A stretch of DNA of 63,844 nucleotides from contig NZ_AVHW01000059.1 in NCBI RefSeq assembly GCF_000449425.2, positions 1 through 63,844 on the forward strand, read 5' to 3'. Shown piece by piece: positions 63,395-63,844 of the stretch; position 1 is the stretch's first letter; each line of letters opens with the position of its first letter. The DNA is from Clostridioides difficile CD160 (lineage in GTDB: Bacteria; Bacillota; Clostridia; Peptostreptococcales; Peptostreptococcaceae). The notes under the pieces are model-generated. The model was not told the origin of the DNA and made no database searches. It saw only the letters and a program-made list of their open reading frames with translations. The position numbers and the translations under genes were made by a program.

Positions 63395-63844
63395 TAAAAA
63401 ATAGCTACGCACACTTGTGACTTTAGTCGTGAGTTAGTAGCTAAAATAGTCAGCATATAGGGAAACGTATATGTAGAGATAGGATAGAACCTATCCAATA
63501 CTACTTGAATTGCTGGAAACCCCTAAAGCTAACCAAACTAAAACATAAGGATGAAATAAACCTAAGTGTGAAAGTTACGAAAGTAGAAAAAATTGGTTAG
63601 ATGGTATAAGGTTAAACCCTAAGTACTTTAAAATGGGCAATCAGCAGGTAAGCTCCAAATAGGAGAAACTTCAACGACTATTCCTCTTGAGGGAAGTACA
63701 CTACAAGCTATTGGTAGTGGAAGTGGGTAGACCTTAACGGATAATGCGAAGGATAAGATATAGTCTGTGCTTCATGAAATGTAAGAAGTTCATAAGAGAA
63801 CTGCATAGGTAGTAGCGAACTTATGTGAACGACAACCTCAAAAA
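63395..63844 (+). mobile_element. IStron (CdISt1-like), left part, cut by the window edge
   Basis: A group I intron starts immediately after TTGAT, the known insertion pentamer of C. difficile CdISt1 elements. IStrons combine a group I intron at the left end with IS605/IS200-type TnpA and TnpB genes further right. Those genes would lie past 63844 and are not visible. Target motif and intron identity are seen; the presence of tnpA/tnpB is inferred, and this could also be an ORF-less intron. Confidence 0.7.
63395..63844 (+). ncRNA. Self-splicing group I intron (ribozyme)
   Basis: The conserved core is complete: P (AATTGCTGGAAAC, 63508-63520), Q (AATCAGCAGGTAAG, 63639-63652), R (TTCAACGACTAT, 63670-63681) and S (AAGATATAGTCT, 63754-63765). 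R GACTAT pairs with S ATAGTC to form P7, and TGCTG of P pairs with CAGCA of Q in P4. A P2-like stem (TAGCTA near 63401 with TAGCTA near 63439) follows the 5' splice site, placed at 63394/63395. The 3' splice site is not in view. I see no c-di-GMP-II aptamer upstream. Confidence 0.9.

Noticed and set aside
63356..63460. c-di-GMP-II riboswitch before the group I intron, as known for one C. difficile allosteric ribozyme
   Set aside because: The segment GAGTTAGTAGCTA slightly recalls the class II aptamer, but it lies inside the intron and forms its P2-like stem. No separate aptamer is seen upstream of the SD and ATG.
1..63844. CRISPR array, tRNA or rRNA genes
   Set aside because: No regularly spaced repeats, no tRNA cloverleaf with a T-loop (GGTTCRA) and no rRNA-like sequence was found.

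Overview
The window is very AT-rich, low-GC Firmicutes DNA with strong Shine-Dalgarno sites and T-box and TPP riboswitch leaders. Gene content points to Clostridioides difficile. The diagnostic items are a SigV lysozyme-resistance operon with both RsiV and LbpA, a CotG-type manganese catalase, the cysteine-rich exosporium protein CdeM, an orphan sporulation-type histidine kinase matching PtpC/CD1579, and an IStron-type group I intron. These names rest on recognised protein sequence and gene order, not on a database search.

Layout. 1-2.4 kb: amino-acid permease between strong hairpins. 2.3-6.5 kb: pdaV - prsA-like - csfV - rsiV - lbpA, headed by an ECF-type promoter, so the operon probably activates itself. 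6.5-8.1 kb: XdhC-like and YgjP-like proteins. 8.2-11.9 kb: Ile-type T-box leader, ACT-only regulatory peptide, ilvC and ilvB. 12-24 kb: cotG, thioredoxin-domain protein, MarR and XRE regulators, lipases, GNAT enzyme, 3D-domain cell-wall protein, phosphoglucomutase and a YihY-type membrane protein, with one decayed reading frame at 18.5 kb. 24-28.2 kb: a carbohydrate cluster of DhaL, DhaK, LsrF-like aldolase, VOC protein and SorC regulator. 28.3-34.2 kb: orphan histidine kinase, two tandem Thr T-boxes before hom, cdeM, and a HisD-family dehydrogenase preceded by an attenuator-like leader.

34.5-41.2 kb: ROK regulator, BadF-type kinase, an uncharacterised TIM-barrel-like protein and an RbsABC-like importer form one sugar-uptake operon. 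41.6-47.2 kb: YitT protein, then kdpF-kdpA-kdpB-kdpC with an extra 31-residue membrane peptide in front and no kdpDE nearby. 47.3-49.3 kb: cysK-cysE behind a promoter with two palindromic operators, and a ferredoxin. 49.3-51.6 kb (minus strand): SEC-C methionine aminopeptidase and an anthrax-lethal-factor-fold (ATLF) metalloprotease without a signal peptide. 51.9-54.8 kb: GIY-YIG protein and TPP riboswitch-thiD-thiM-thiE. 54.8-55.2 kb: orphan PTS EIIB behind two mutually exclusive RNA hairpins.

55.3-57.4 kb (minus): drug-type ABC exporter with a GyrI-like protein. 57.7-63.1 kb: YtrA-type GntR regulator with palindromic operators, one ABC ATPase, and two permease + exported-protein pairs that look duplicated. 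63.36-63.84 kb: a reading frame cut after 13 codons, exactly behind TTGAT, by a group I intron (IStron) that runs off the window edge.

The strongest leads for new biology are the ATLF protease, the EIIB RNA switch, the DhaKL-LsrF cluster, the HisD paralogue and its leader, the small kdp peptide, and the IStron-split gene.
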